A stretch of 64,000 nt of DNA from JBGRQA01 sp041725895 (GTDB taxonomy: Bacteria > Bacteroidota > Bacteroidia > Bacteroidales > Marinifilaceae), in the NCBI GenBank assembly GCA_041725895.1, contig JBGRQA010000029.1:10261-74260 (forward strand), given 5' to 3'. Made by a program: the position numbers and the translations under genes. The notes below the pieces were generated by a model. That model made no database searches and had not been told where the DNA came from. It was given only the letters and a program-made list of their open reading frames with translations. Within the stretch, counting starts at the first letter, position 1. The number at the start of each line of letters is the position of its first letter. Below, one piece after another: positions 9,878 through 19,293 of the stretch.

Positions 9878-12082
9878 ATGAACCGAATCCATATTGTTTC
9901 AAACAGGCTTCCCTTTAGTATTAAAACCGATAATAATCAGATAAAATTGATCCCCAGCGTAGGAGGATTGGCAACTGGTATCCGTTCTGTATATAAGGAT
10001 TTTAAAGGGTACTGGATTGGTTGGCCCGGAATAGCTGAGGATGAATCTGAAGAGGAAGAATTGAAGCAAACGGATGAAATGTTGACTAAGGAGGATTGCA
10101 TATCGGTGCATTTGACGCGCAAGGAACTGGATCTATACTACGATGGATTTTGCAATAACACCATCTGGCCACTGTTTCATTACTTCACTCAATACATCAA
10201 GTACGATTCACACCAATGGGAAAGCTATAAAAGGGTGAATCAGAAATTTGCCGATAAAACCCTTGAAATTCTTGAGGAAGGAGATTCCCTCTGGATTCAT
10301 GATTACCAACTTCTCCTTGTTCCACAAATGATAAAAGAAAGGAATCCTTCGGTTACAATCGGCTTTTTTCTCCACATCCCTTTCCCCTCGTATGAGGTTT
10401 TCCGAATCCTTCCCTGGCGTACGGAATTACTTTCCGGCTTGATGGGCGCAGACCTAATCGGATTCCACACTTATGACTACGAAAGACATTTCTTTAGCTG
10501 TGTTCGGCGTCTCTTAGGCTACGAAATCTCCTTCAACAAAATCTACAAGGAGGATCGAATTATTATGGCCGATGCCTTTCCTATGGGAATCGATTACAAC
10601 AAGTTCAAAAATGCGTCCATTCAGGTGCTTCAAAAACCATTGCAGGAAAAATCAGAATTACAGCGCGAACTGGAAAAATATTTTCTGGTCTCTCCTGAAC
10701 GGAAACTTATTCTGTCCATCGACCGACTCGATTATACCAAAGGAATTCCAAACCGCTTGAAAGCTTTCGCCTCTTTTCTGGAAAAACATCCCGAATTTAA
10801 GGGGCAAGTTTCTCTAGTTATGCTGGCCGTCCCCTCCCGAGGAGAAGTGGAGCAATACAAACAACTGAAAAGTGAAGTGGATGAGTTGGTTGGTAACATT
10901 AATGGCCAGTTTGGCGGCGTCAACTACACCCCTATTTGGTATTTTTACCGCTCCTTACCCTTCGAAAGCCTGGTGGAACTCTACAGCTCTTCAGACGTTG
11001 CATTGATAACTCCGGTAAGAGATGGAATGAACCTGGTTGCTAAAGAATACGTAGCGTCCCGTACCAATAGAACTGGGGTTATCATCGTTAGTGAAATGGC
11101 AGGAGTTAGTAAAGAAATGGGAGAAGCCATAATCATAAACCCAAACCACAAAGAAGAAATTGCCGAAGCTATCTTCCTGGCTCTAAACATGGATATGAAT
11201 GAGCAAAGAGAAAGAATGATCATGCTGCAAGACAGGATAAAGCGCTACGATGTTTACAAATGGGCCGGAGAATTCGTTAAAGCTCTGGACAAAATCAAAG
11301 AGATACAGAACTCATTCTTCGCCAGTAAAATATCATCAAAAATTCTTGAAGAAATAAAGGAGAAATACCACAAGTCAAAGAAACGGGCCATTTTCCTCGA
11401 CTATGATGGAACACTTACTTCATTCCACAAAACTCCATCAGAAGCTAAACCGGATGATGAGCTCCATCAACTTCTTTTCGAAGTGGAAAAAAACCCAAAA
11501 AATCAGGTAACAATTATCAGTGGTCGCGACCGGGGCAGTTTGGAAGAATGGTTCACCGGACATCAAATCAACCTGATCGTTGAACACGGTGTTTGGTTGA
11601 AAGAGTTTGGCCAAGAGTGGATCATGCTCTCCAATGTCAATAATTCCTGGAAACCGATCATCCAACCAATATTGGAGAATTTTGTGGATCGCACACCAGG
11701 CTCCTTCATCGAAGAAAAGAACTATTCTCTGGTCTGGCATTATCGTAAGGCCGAACCGGAACAGGCAGAACTACGTGCAAATGAACTGAAGGCTGAATTG
11801 ACCACCCTTATAGCCAACCATAATCTTGAAATAATGGAAGGCAACAAGGTTATTGAAGTAAAAAGTGGTGGAATCAACAAAGGTGCAGCAGCCATGCATT
11901 TTCTTCAAAACAAGAATTTTGATTTTATCATGGCAATAGGTGATGATTGGACCGACGAGTACATGTTCCGGGAATTACCTAAAACCGCAATAACCATAAA
12001 AGTGGGATTAACACACACCGCAGCCTCCTATAAACTTGAATCTGTTGCATCTGTTCGAAAATTACTTAAAAAACTCCTGTAA
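9878..12082 (+). CDS. Bifunctional trehalose-6-phosphate synthase/phosphatase (OtsA-OtsB fusion)
   Basis: 734 residues in one uninterrupted frame. Residues 1-~465 are a GT20 trehalose-6-phosphate synthase (IVSNRLPF start, WIHDYQLLLVP, IDRLDYTKGI, and ITPVRDGMNLVAKEYVA). Residues ~495-734 are a HAD phosphatase of the OtsB type (IFLDYDGTL with nucleophile Asp508 and Asp510, TIISGRDRGSLEEWF, and GDDWTDEYMF). The protein converts UDP-glucose and glucose-6-phosphate to trehalose-6-phosphate and dephosphorylates it to the compatible solute trehalose. Synthase-phosphatase fusions are familiar from Bacteroidetes and from plants and yeast. The head-to-head GH15 gene probably degrades or recycles the product. 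Both genes must be driven from the 98-bp spacer. Confidence 0.96.
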   Translation: MNRIHIVSNRLPFSIKTDNNQIKLIPSVGGLATGIRSVYKDFKGYWIGWPGIAEDESEEEELKQTDEMLTKEDCISVHLTRKELDLYYDGFCNNTIWPLFHYFTQYIKYDSHQWESYKRVNQKFADKTLEILEEGDSLWIHDYQLLLVPQMIKERNPSVTIGFFLHIPFPSYEVFRILPWRTELLSGLMGADLIGFHTYDYERHFFSCVRRLLGYEISFNKIYKEDRIIMADAFPMGIDYNKFKNASIQVLQKPLQEKSELQRELEKYFLVSPERKLILSIDRLDYTKGIPNRLKAFASFLEKHPEFKGQVSLVMLAVPSRGEVEQYKQLKSEVDELVGNINGQFGGVNYTPIWYFYRSLPFESLVELYSSSDVALITPVRDGMNLVAKEYVASRTNRTGVIIVSEMAGVSKEMGEAIIINPNHKEEIAEAIFLALNMDMNEQRERMIMLQDRIKRYDVYKWAGEFVKALDKIKEIQNSFFASKISSKILEEIKEKYHKSKKRAIFLDYDGTLTSFHKTPSEAKPDDELHQLLFEVEKNPKNQVTIISGRDRGSLEEWFTGHQINLIVEHGVWLKEFGQEWIMLSNVNNSWKPIIQPILENFVDRTPGSFIEEKNYSLVWHYRKAEPEQAELRANELKAELTTLIANHNLEIMEGNKVIEVKSGGINKGAAAMHFLQNKNFDFIMAIGDDWTDEYMFRELPKTAITIKVGLTHTAASYKLESVASVRKLLKKLL

Positions 12083-12290
12083 CCTTTTATAAACCAACAA
12101 ACGAGCTAAGTAGTTGTATATTATTCAAAACCTACAAAAAAATTAAATCATTACACTTTTCTACCTGAACAAATCTTCGTTTCGAAAAAGAAGCTATTTC
12201 GTGCCACTATTCACAAGGTAAAGGCCTCTAATTTTACTCATACACTGGAGGGAAATTACAATTCCATTACAAAAGCCTTTAAATTCTTTC

Positions 12291-12298
12291 TATCTTTG
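12291..12298 (+). promoter_or_regulatory. Putative -7 element of the nadB promoter
   Basis: TATCTTTG matches the Bacteroidetes -7 consensus TAnnTTTG and is followed by C, as is typical. I see no clear TTG at -33. Transcription would start near 12305, leaving a leader of about 47 nt before the ATG at 12352. This argues against the in-frame ATG at 12316 as the start. Confidence 0.5.
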
Positions 12299-12351
12299 CC
12301 TTTCGGATAGAACAAATGTTCTATTTTCGCACAAACCAAGAATTTGCTTTA

Positions 12352-13935
12352 ATGTTACACGAAAAATTCGATTTCTTAATAATCGGAAGTGGCCTGGCAG
12401 GGCTCTATTCGGCAAATTATGCTGCTCAATTTGGCCGTGTAGCCCTCTTAACAAAATCAGGAATTGATGTTAGCAACTCCTATTTTGCACAAGGGGGAAT
12501 CGCAGCAGTTACTGACTCTGAAGATTTTCCACAATACCACCTGGATGACACCATCCTGGCCGGCAGAGGTTTGTGTGACCATACTCCAGTAAACATCCTT
12601 GTTAATGAAGGACCTGTTCGAATTCAGGAACTCATTGATTTGGGTATGCAATTCGATACCGAAAACGGCGAACTTGCTCTTGGATTGGAAGGAGGTCATC
12701 ACAAACGGCGCGTTCTTCATGCAGGGGGAGATTCAACCGGAAAAGAAGTTTCTACATTTCTCATCCGAAAAGTAAAGGAACACCCAAACATCTCCATTTA
12801 TGAAAATCATATGATTTTCGACTTACTAGTGGAAGATGGAATTTGCTACGGATCTCGAAGTTGGGATACTCAAAAACAAGAAGAATTTCTTGTAACGGCA
12901 CCCTCAACAATTCTGGCAATGGGAGGAGCCTCTGGAATATACAGCAGAACAACAAACCCGGAAACATCGGTAGGTGATGGCATTGCACTGGGATACAATG
13001 CCGGTGTTCAAGTGGCCGATTTGGAATTCATTCAATTCCATCCCAGCTCCTTCTATTCTGAAACAGGGGAAACATTCCTGATTAGTGAAGCGGTTAGAGG
13101 CGAAGGAGCCCATTTGATCAATCATAAAGGGGAACGCTTTATGGAAAACTTGCATGAATTAGCAGAATTAGCTCCCCGCGATGTTGTAGCACGCTCCATT
13201 TTTGCCCAAATGCAAAACAACAACGAAAGTCATGTTTTTTTGAAGTTGAGTCATTTGGACGGAGAAAAAATCAAAAAGAGATTCCCCACCATTTATCAAA
13301 AGTGTAAGAATTTTGGCGTAGATATGTGCCAACAAATACCTGTTGCTCCAGCTGCCCATTATATGGTTGGAGGATTACGAACGGGTGTTTTCGGAGAGAC
13401 CAATATAAACAATTTATATGCCTGCGGTGAACTGGCATCCACCGGTGTAATGGGAGCCAACCGACTTGCCTCAAACTCTCTATTAGAGTGTTTGGTCTTT
13501 GGAAAACGGGCCATTGATCATGCCAGGAATAAAAGAGATATCAGTCATCAACCCACATTTCCAAAATCTTCCTTTAAAAGCAACTCTTCGCTTTCCGATA
13601 CCTTCTTAGATTACAACAATCAAATTGCAGCAATTATGACTCAAAAAGTTGGTATTGTGAGAGAAGAAAAAGAATTGAAGAAAGCTTTGGAATTATTCAC
13701 TCAATTGGAAAACAAATTTCCCTTTGAAGAAAACGAATTTTTCAGTCTTCGCTTAAAGAACCTCCTTTTAGTTTGTAGACTTATTACCAAAGCCGCCCTG
13801 GCAAGGGAAGAAAGCCGCGGAGGACATATTCGAAAGGAATTCGATGGGGAAAACAATCATTTTCTGCATCACAGTATACAGCAATTGGGTAAAAAAATGT
13901 ACCATACTCCAGTTGACACAAAACAAACAAATTAA
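12352..13935 (+). CDS. nadB: L-aspartate oxidase
   Basis: 527 residues from the ATG at 12352 (MLHEKFDFLIIGSGLAG), chosen because the FAD-binding strand then starts near residue 7 as usual and because of the promoter position. Features are the GSGLAGL dinucleotide-binding loop, SYFAQGGIAAV, HHKRRVLHAGGDSTG, IQFHPSSFY, RGEGAHLIN and the C-terminal GANRLASNSLLECLVFG block of the succinate dehydrogenase/fumarate reductase flavoprotein family. It oxidises L-aspartate to iminoaspartate, the first step of de novo NAD synthesis; fumarate could serve as electron acceptor under anaerobic conditions. First gene of nadB-nadC-nadA. A 12-bp stem-loop lies between it and nadC. Confidence 0.96.
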   Translation: MLHEKFDFLIIGSGLAGLYSANYAAQFGRVALLTKSGIDVSNSYFAQGGIAAVTDSEDFPQYHLDDTILAGRGLCDHTPVNILVNEGPVRIQELIDLGMQFDTENGELALGLEGGHHKRRVLHAGGDSTGKEVSTFLIRKVKEHPNISIYENHMIFDLLVEDGICYGSRSWDTQKQEEFLVTAPSTILAMGGASGIYSRTTNPETSVGDGIALGYNAGVQVADLEFIQFHPSSFYSETGETFLISEAVRGEGAHLINHKGERFMENLHELAELAPRDVVARSIFAQMQNNNESHVFLKLSHLDGEKIKKRFPTIYQKCKNFGVDMCQQIPVAPAAHYMVGGLRTGVFGETNINNLYACGELASTGVMGANRLASNSLLECLVFGKRAIDHARNKRDISHQPTFPKSSFKSNSSLSDTFLDYNNQIAAIMTQKVGIVREEKELKKALELFTQLENKFPFEENEFFSLRLKNLLLVCRLITKAALAREESRGGHIRKEFDGENNHFLHHSIQQLGKKMYHTPVDTKQTN

Positions 13936-13960
13936 ATCGAACCTATATTTATCAAACAAT

Positions 13961-13988
13961 TGCAGATCCCGATTCATCGGGATTTGCA
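13961..13988. other. Perfect 12-bp stem-loop between nadB and nadC
   Basis: Arms 13961-13972 and 13977-13988 pair along 12 bp (one G-T), with a TTCA loop (core ATCCCGA / TCGGGAT). No T-run follows, so it is probably not a full terminator. It could stabilise or process the nadBCA message or reduce read-through into nadC, for which 162 bp of spacer is unusually long in this operon. A second small palindrome (ACTTCT-CAG-AGAAGT) lies at about 14044-14058. Confidence 0.6.
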
Positions 13989-14097
13989 GTATCGTAAGCA
14001 TAAGAAAAACAAAATAGGAACACATGAAACATCTCTGTCAAACACTTCTCAGAGAAGTAAATGTTCAGATCGGGATGTTCCAGGTGGCATATAAAAA

Positions 14098-14961
14098 ATG
14101 AATCAAAATCACATGAAAGAGATCGGATTAGACATTCAGGAACTTGACTTTATAATCGATCACGCATTTAGCGAAGATATTAGAACAGGGGATATCACCA
14201 CCGAATCCCTGGTTCCCGAAACTGCTACCACCAGGGCCAGCATGACCGCAAAAGCAGATGGAATTGTAGCCGGACTTCCAATTGCCGAGAAAGTTTTTCA
14301 AAAACTAGATCCACAAATGAAATGGATGCCTAAGGTTCAGGATGGTGATCCGGTACAAAAAGGTGATATTCTCGTAGAAATGGAAGGCACCTTTCGCGCC
14401 CTTCTTACAGGAGAGCGCTTGGCTTTGAATCTATTACAGCGTATGTCTGGTATTGCTACCGAAACGGCTAAATACATGAAAGAGCTGGAAGGATCAAAAA
14501 CCAGGATCTTAGACACACGCAAAACAGTTCCAGGTCTTCGCATTTTGGACAAATATGCCGTAAAAATGGGCGGTGGAACCAACCATAGAATCGGGCTGTT
14601 CGATATGGCCATGATCAAAGACAATCACATTAAAATTGCGGGAGGAATTTCAAAGGCCGTTGAACAGGTACGTTCCAACATTCCAGGCCACATTAAAATA
14701 GAAGTGGAAACCACTACTTTGCAAGAAGTGCAGGAAGCTCTGAAAGCTGGCGCTGATATCATAATGCTTGACAATATGAGCAACGAAATGATGAGCGAAG
14801 CAGTAAAAATTATCCAGGGAAAAGCTTTGGTTGAGGCATCCGGAAATATGAATATCCAGAGATTAAAAGGGGTTGCGGCCACTGGGGTAGATGTAATTTC
14901 TGTAGGAGCCCTCACCCATTCGGTAACAGCTCTGGACATCAGCCAAAATATAGAGATTTAA
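14098..14961 (+). CDS. nadC: Nicotinate-nucleotide pyrophosphorylase (quinolinate phosphoribosyltransferase)
   Basis: 287 residues, the usual family length. Motifs include EDIRTGDITTESLVP near the N-terminus, ERLALNLLQRMSGIAT, ILDTRKTVPGLR, KYAVKMGGGTNHRIGLFDMAMIKDNHI, and the closing VEASGNMN and GVDVISVGALTHSV segments that bind phosphoribosyl pyrophosphate. It converts quinolinate and PRPP to nicotinate mononucleotide and CO2. A second in-frame ATG at 14113 could also serve as the start. It sits between nadB and nadA (38 bp), so one operon carries the whole aspartate-to-NaMN path. Confidence 0.96.
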   Translation: MNQNHMKEIGLDIQELDFIIDHAFSEDIRTGDITTESLVPETATTRASMTAKADGIVAGLPIAEKVFQKLDPQMKWMPKVQDGDPVQKGDILVEMEGTFRALLTGERLALNLLQRMSGIATETAKYMKELEGSKTRILDTRKTVPGLRILDKYAVKMGGGTNHRIGLFDMAMIKDNHIKIAGGISKAVEQVRSNIPGHIKIEVETTTLQEVQEALKAGADIIMLDNMSNEMMSEAVKIIQGKALVEASGNMNIQRLKGVAATGVDVISVGALTHSVTALDISQNIEI

Positions 14962-14999
14962 AAGAAAAAACCACTATAAAGGAAACAGATTACCCAAAC

Positions 15000-15926
15000 A
15001 TGAAAACACAGGAGCTTATAAATCGTATTAATGAGCTAAAAAAAGAGAAGAACGCAGTTATTCTTGCTCATTACTATACTGATCCCGTTATTCAGGACCT
15101 TTCGGATTACCTTGGCGATTCGTTGGGACTGGCTCGTCAGGCAGGGGAAACCAATGCCGACATAATCGTATTTTGCGGGGTGCATTTCATGGCGGAAACT
15201 GCTGCCATCATTTCTCCGGAGAAGAAAGTTCTCATCCCGGCTCAAAAAGCAGGATGCTCTCTTGCTGAAAGCATTTCTGGAGCAGACATCAGGAAATGGC
15301 GGGAGCAAAACCCGGAAGGATTGGTTGTATCCTACGTAAATACTACTGCTGATGTAAAAGCAGAAACCGATTACTGCTGCACCTCATCCAATGCCCTCAA
15401 AATAGTAGAAGCACTTCCGGCAGATAAAAAGATTCTATTTACCCCGGACAAAAACCTGGGTGCCTACATCAATAAGGTAACCGGTCGTGGAATGGAGTTA
15501 TGGAGTGGTGATTGTTGCGTACACGAACGTATTACCACTGAAATGATAATGGAAATGCATCAACAATATCCAGAGGCGGATATTCTGATCCATCCTGAAT
15601 CCAACTGCTCGGGAGACGACAGAGTATTGGAAATGGATCAAGCCTACTTCTATTCAACAGCAGGTATTATCAAACATGCCAAAGAGTCGGAAAAGAAACA
15701 GTTCATCATTGCAACCGAATTGGGAACCATTCACAAACTTCAACAAGACAATCCGGATAAAGAATTTATCCTGATTCATCCCAAAACCATTTGCGGATCA
15801 ATGAAAAAAGTTACCCTACAAGGATTACACGATGCTCTGCTTCACGAACAATTTGAGGTTAAACTTCCTCAAGACATTGTAGAGAAAGCTCAATTGCCCA
15901 TTCAACGCATGTTGGAAATTGGCTAA
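15000..15926 (+). CDS. nadA: Quinolinate synthase A
   Basis: 308 residues. The protein shows the NadA signature AHYYTDPVIQDLSDYLGDSL, VFCGVHFMAETAAI, ESNCSGDDRV and KTICGSMKKVTLQ; the cysteines of these three segments are the expected ligands of the single [4Fe-4S] cluster. It condenses iminoaspartate with dihydroxyacetone phosphate to quinolinate. The last gene of nadBCA, followed by a strong terminator. The oxygen-labile cluster fits an anaerobic or microaerobic lifestyle, but this is not proof of one. Confidence 0.96.
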   Translation: MKTQELINRINELKKEKNAVILAHYYTDPVIQDLSDYLGDSLGLARQAGETNADIIVFCGVHFMAETAAIISPEKKVLIPAQKAGCSLAESISGADIRKWREQNPEGLVVSYVNTTADVKAETDYCCTSSNALKIVEALPADKKILFTPDKNLGAYINKVTGRGMELWSGDCCVHERITTEMIMEMHQQYPEADILIHPESNCSGDDRVLEMDQAYFYSTAGIIKHAKESEKKQFIIATELGTIHKLQQDNPDKEFILIHPKTICGSMKKVTLQGLHDALLHEQFEVKLPQDIVEKAQLPIQRMLEIG

Positions 15927-15940
15927 TTCATAAAAATCAT

Positions 15941-15995
15941 CCCGAACAAAATCTGGTATTTTAACTAATCCTTTCAGATTTTGTTCGGGCTTTAT
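15941..15995 (+). terminator. Terminator of the nad operon
   Basis: A 15-bp perfect stem (arms 15941-15955 and 15975-15989, core CCCGAACAAAATCTG) with a 19-nt loop is followed by CTTTATTG, 14 bp after the nadA stop. Confidence 0.85.
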
Positions 15996-16260
15996 TGTAA
16001 ACTCTCCCTTCCCTCCTCCTCCTTTTCGCCTAAATATTTTCAAACCAAGGTATAAGAACACCACATTAATTGCTATATTGAGCAAAATCCCAGAAACAAC
16101 CATCTTAAACCGATTAGCAATGAAAAACTTTTTCTCCCCCACAAAGCTTCTTTTAAAGATTTTTTACAAAACAATCGTTCAACACAAAAAACTGATTTAA
16201 AAATCACGATTGATTAACAAACAACTATACTTAAGTTTTCTACTTCCAAAATCAATAAAA
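15996..16260. other. Intergenic region upstream of the TPR kinase
   Basis: 265 bp, AT-rich, with a pyrimidine-rich stretch near 16005-16030. A minus-strand open frame (15825-16142) overlaps the nadA end and the terminator, and is doubtful. No promoter close to TAnnTTTG is visible. Confidence 0.4.
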
Positions 16261-18429
16261 ATGCAAATCCTTTCAATTTGTACAACAATACTGGTTTTGT
16301 TGCTGCAAAACTTTTGCTTTGCAACAAATACATCGGATAGTTTAAAAAACATCCTAAACAAAGCCAGTGAGGAGAAACAAGCCGAGATACTGAATAAAAT
16401 ATCAGATCATTACTACAACATAAATGCAGACAGCGCATTACTATTTGCTAAAAAGGCATTAGTAACTGCTAAAAAACAAAATAACGAGAAAGAAGTTCTG
16501 AATGCCTACCTTAAAATTGGGATAATCAACCAGATCCAGGGAAAAATTAATGAGAGTAATCAATTTTTAAAAAGGGCTCATACAATTGCTTTAAAAACAG
16601 GATCTCCCAAAGACCTCCTCTTATCCCATTTCTATTTCGGAGCCTACCACTACTACAAAGGACAACTAGACAGCTCTCTTCTTAATTTTAATAAATCCCT
16701 CCTATACTGTGAAAAAGTAAATAATTCTAAGTTCAAACTGCGTAATATCAACAATATTGGAAATATCTATTGGGCAAGGGGAAATTCGGAGCAGGCTCTG
16801 AAATATTACCTTCAAAGCTATCACCTGGCCGATTCCCTAAAAGATCAAAAAGTTCTCACTTTCACACTGTTTAACCTGGGAAATATCTACTTAAACCAAA
16901 ACAGGCAAGATCTGGCCATAAAATATTATAACCAGGTTAAGGAACTCGCCAAAAAACAAGGAAATACAACCATCCAGGCCAATGTCTTAAACAACATGGG
17001 AATCATGTCCCGTAATCAGGGAAATTACCCCAAAGCCATTGAATACGCTAAAAAAGCTAACCGCTTATACCGAAAAATAAAAGATAATACAGGAATCTCC
17101 ATTACATACAGCAATTTGGGCAATGCCTACTACAAAACAGGCCAACAGGATTCAGCAATTTACTTTATCAACAAAGCATCCGTTATAAATCGTAATAGCA
17201 ACAACAATAAAGAATTGGCTGTTGATCTTGAATTCCTGGCAAGGATCTATCTGAATAACAACATGAAGGAAAAAGCTTTTCCGCTTATTCAGGAAGGCCT
17301 TCAGTTATCCAAAACTATGGGTCTGGACTCCCAAACGCGCTTTTTAAGTCAACTTTCAAATTACTACTACCAAAAAAAACAATTTAAAAAAGCGTACGAT
17401 TATAAAATTAAGCAATACCATTTAGAGGATAGTCTGTACAATAGTGAGCAAATTGATAAAATCGCCGAGATGCAAACCCGTTTCGAATCTGAACAAAAAG
17501 AGAAAGAGAACGAATTGCTGCGTATGAAAAACAATTTGATGACTGTTCAACTGAATCAACAAAAGAAAATTCGGAACTATTCTATTGCTTTTGCTATAGT
17601 TGCTCTACTGTTAACTTTAATCATTTTCCGCTTAATGCGGGTTAAAGTCCAAAAGAATAAAGAAATTAATAAGTTCAACAAAGAGCTGGAAACAATCAAT
17701 CAAAAACTGAAAATATCAAATGCCTCAAAAGACAGATTCTTCTCCATTATTGCTCACGATTTACGCTCCCCTTTTCATGCCATCCTCGGCTTTTCCGATC
17801 TGCTAAATGAGGAGCTTAAAGGCAAGGCGAATACATCAGTTTTACAAGAATACAATTCTGCATTAAATGAATCTTCTCACAAACTCTTTAACCTTCTTGA
17901 AAATTTATTGGAATGGGCCAATTCCCAGAGAGGTAATCTGGATTTCCAACCGGAAAAATTCGATTTGTATGAGAAAATTCAACAAAATCTGGAGATCTTT
18001 AAATTAAAAGCACAGGAAAAGGGAATCCGTTTGAATTCATTCGTTAAACCTGGAACAAAGGTGATTGCCGACCAGAACATGATCAACACCATTCTCCGAA
18101 ACCTGATTAGCAATGCCATAAAATTCACTGCATTCAACGGAGAAGTAAACATATTAACAAAATCGACCAATGGCATTTTGGAAATTGCAGTGCAGGACAC
18201 AGGAATCGGAATCAGTCCTGAAATTCAAGCCAAACTGTTCCAAATCGATCACAATATTTCCACTTCAGGAACAAATGAGGAAGAAGGCAGTGGATTGGGA
18301 CTCATCATCTGCAAAGAATTTATAGAGAAACACGGAGGCAAAATATGGGTGCAAAGTCAACCCAATATTGGCAGCACCTTCTCCTTCTCTCTCAGCAAAG
18401 GAAACAGAGTGCATCAATCGGCCAGCTAA
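16261..18429 (+). CDS. TPR-repeat sensor histidine kinase
   Basis: 722 residues from the ATG at 16261; the frame continues upstream to a TTG, but only the ATG gives a normal signal peptide (MQILSICTTILVLLLQNFCFA). About eight tetratricopeptide repeats occupy residues ~35-395. A coiled coil (IDKIAEMQTRFESEQKEKENELL), one membrane segment (YSIAFAIVALLLTLIIF, ~residues 440-457) and a second coiled coil lead to HisKA with the phospho-accepting His499 in IIAHDLRSP. HATPase_c follows, with NLISNAIKFT (N box), DTGIGI and GSGLGL. No receiver domain is present and no response regulator is nearby. The TPR region should be periplasmic and sense a protein or peptide. The ABC importer 45 bp downstream might be co-transcribed, so solute supply is a possible cue (inference). 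Confidence 0.9.
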   Translation: MQILSICTTILVLLLQNFCFATNTSDSLKNILNKASEEKQAEILNKISDHYYNINADSALLFAKKALVTAKKQNNEKEVLNAYLKIGIINQIQGKINESNQFLKRAHTIALKTGSPKDLLLSHFYFGAYHYYKGQLDSSLLNFNKSLLYCEKVNNSKFKLRNINNIGNIYWARGNSEQALKYYLQSYHLADSLKDQKVLTFTLFNLGNIYLNQNRQDLAIKYYNQVKELAKKQGNTTIQANVLNNMGIMSRNQGNYPKAIEYAKKANRLYRKIKDNTGISITYSNLGNAYYKTGQQDSAIYFINKASVINRNSNNNKELAVDLEFLARIYLNNNMKEKAFPLIQEGLQLSKTMGLDSQTRFLSQLSNYYYQKKQFKKAYDYKIKQYHLEDSLYNSEQIDKIAEMQTRFESEQKEKENELLRMKNNLMTVQLNQQKKIRNYSIAFAIVALLLTLIIFRLMRVKVQKNKEINKFNKELETINQKLKISNASKDRFFSIIAHDLRSPFHAILGFSDLLNEELKGKANTSVLQEYNSALNESSHKLFNLLENLLEWANSQRGNLDFQPEKFDLYEKIQQNLEIFKLKAQEKGIRLNSFVKPGTKVIADQNMINTILRNLISNAIKFTAFNGEVNILTKSTNGILEIAVQDTGIGISPEIQAKLFQIDHNISTSGTNEEEGSGLGLIICKEFIEKHGGKIWVQSQPNIGSTFSFSLSKGNRVHQSAS

Positions 18430-18474
18430 AAATATTTTCGCATCTTTACCTAAAATAATTTGAATATATACAGG

Positions 18475-19287
18475 ATGCGTAAGATTATCTCACTACTTGT
18501 TCTAAGTATCATTCTACTTGGAATTAACTATTCGTGCCAAACCTCGAAGAAAAAAGATAATGTTTTAAAGATTGGTATGGAATTAGCTTATCCCCCCTTT
18601 GAAATGTCGGACACACTAGGAGTTCCAACAGGAATTAGTGTCGATTTTGCACATGAAATAGGTAAAGCTCTGAACAAAAAAATAGAAATTGTTAACATCG
18701 CCTATGATGGTTTGATCCCTTCCCTCAAAACCGGAAAAATAGACATGATTATCTCCTCAATGGGAATAACCACGGAAAGAGAGAAATCAGTAGCGTTCTC
18801 CATCCCCTACTCCAAATCATTCCTAACCATACTGGCAAACCAAAAGTCCAATGTGACCAATGTATCGGATCTAAACCGGGAAAAGATTCGAATTGCTGTA
18901 AAGAAAGGAACTACCGGCCATATCTATGCATCCAAAAATCTTCCAAAAGCAGAACTACTCCTGTTCGACAAGGAAAATACCTGCGTTTTAGAGGTAGTAC
19001 AAGGAAAAGCAGATGCTTTTCTTTACGACCAAATGACCGTTTATCGGAACTGGAAGAAGCATCCGGAACAAACCAAAGCCCTTCTTCAACCCTTTCAGAA
19101 TGATTTCGAATACTGGGGCATCGCTTTTCGTCACCGTGATTCTGCCCTCAAACAAAAGGTAGATCTATTCATCGGAGAATTTCAAAAATCCGGAGGTTTT
19201 GAAAAACTAAGTGAAAAATACCTCGCTGATATCAGGGAAACCTTTCGCGAGCAGAACATTCCCTTCTTTTTTCAATCTCAAAACTAG
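18475..19287 (+). CDS. Amino-acid ABC transporter substrate-binding lipoprotein
   Basis: 270 residues from the ATG at 18475; the frame extends five codons up to a TTG, but the lipoprotein signal (MRKIISLLVLSIILLGINYSC) starts here, with the acylated Cys at residue 21. The mature part is a bacterial periplasmic-binding fold of the polar amino-acid type: LKIGMELAYPPFEM, GISVDFAHEIGKAL, YDGLIPSLKTGKIDMIISSMGITTERE, then VVQGKADAFLYDQ. It captures an amino acid and delivers it to the permease encoded 6 bp downstream. The exact ligand (glutamine, arginine, cystine or similar) cannot be read from the sequence. Confidence 0.92.
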   Translation: MRKIISLLVLSIILLGINYSCQTSKKKDNVLKIGMELAYPPFEMSDTLGVPTGISVDFAHEIGKALNKKIEIVNIAYDGLIPSLKTGKIDMIISSMGITTEREKSVAFSIPYSKSFLTILANQKSNVTNVSDLNREKIRIAVKKGTTGHIYASKNLPKAELLLFDKENTCVLEVVQGKADAFLYDQMTVYRNWKKHPEQTKALLQPFQNDFEYWGIAFRHRDSALKQKVDLFIGEFQKSGGFEKLSEKYLADIRETFREQNIPFFFQSQN

Positions 19288-19293
19288 GCAAAC

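Noticed and set aside
15825..16142. 105-codon minus-strand frame with a hydrophobic stretch at the end of nadA
   Set aside because: It overlaps the nadA 3' end and the perfect operon terminator, starts with GTG and has no visible promoter; the hydrophobic stretch is probably fortuitous.
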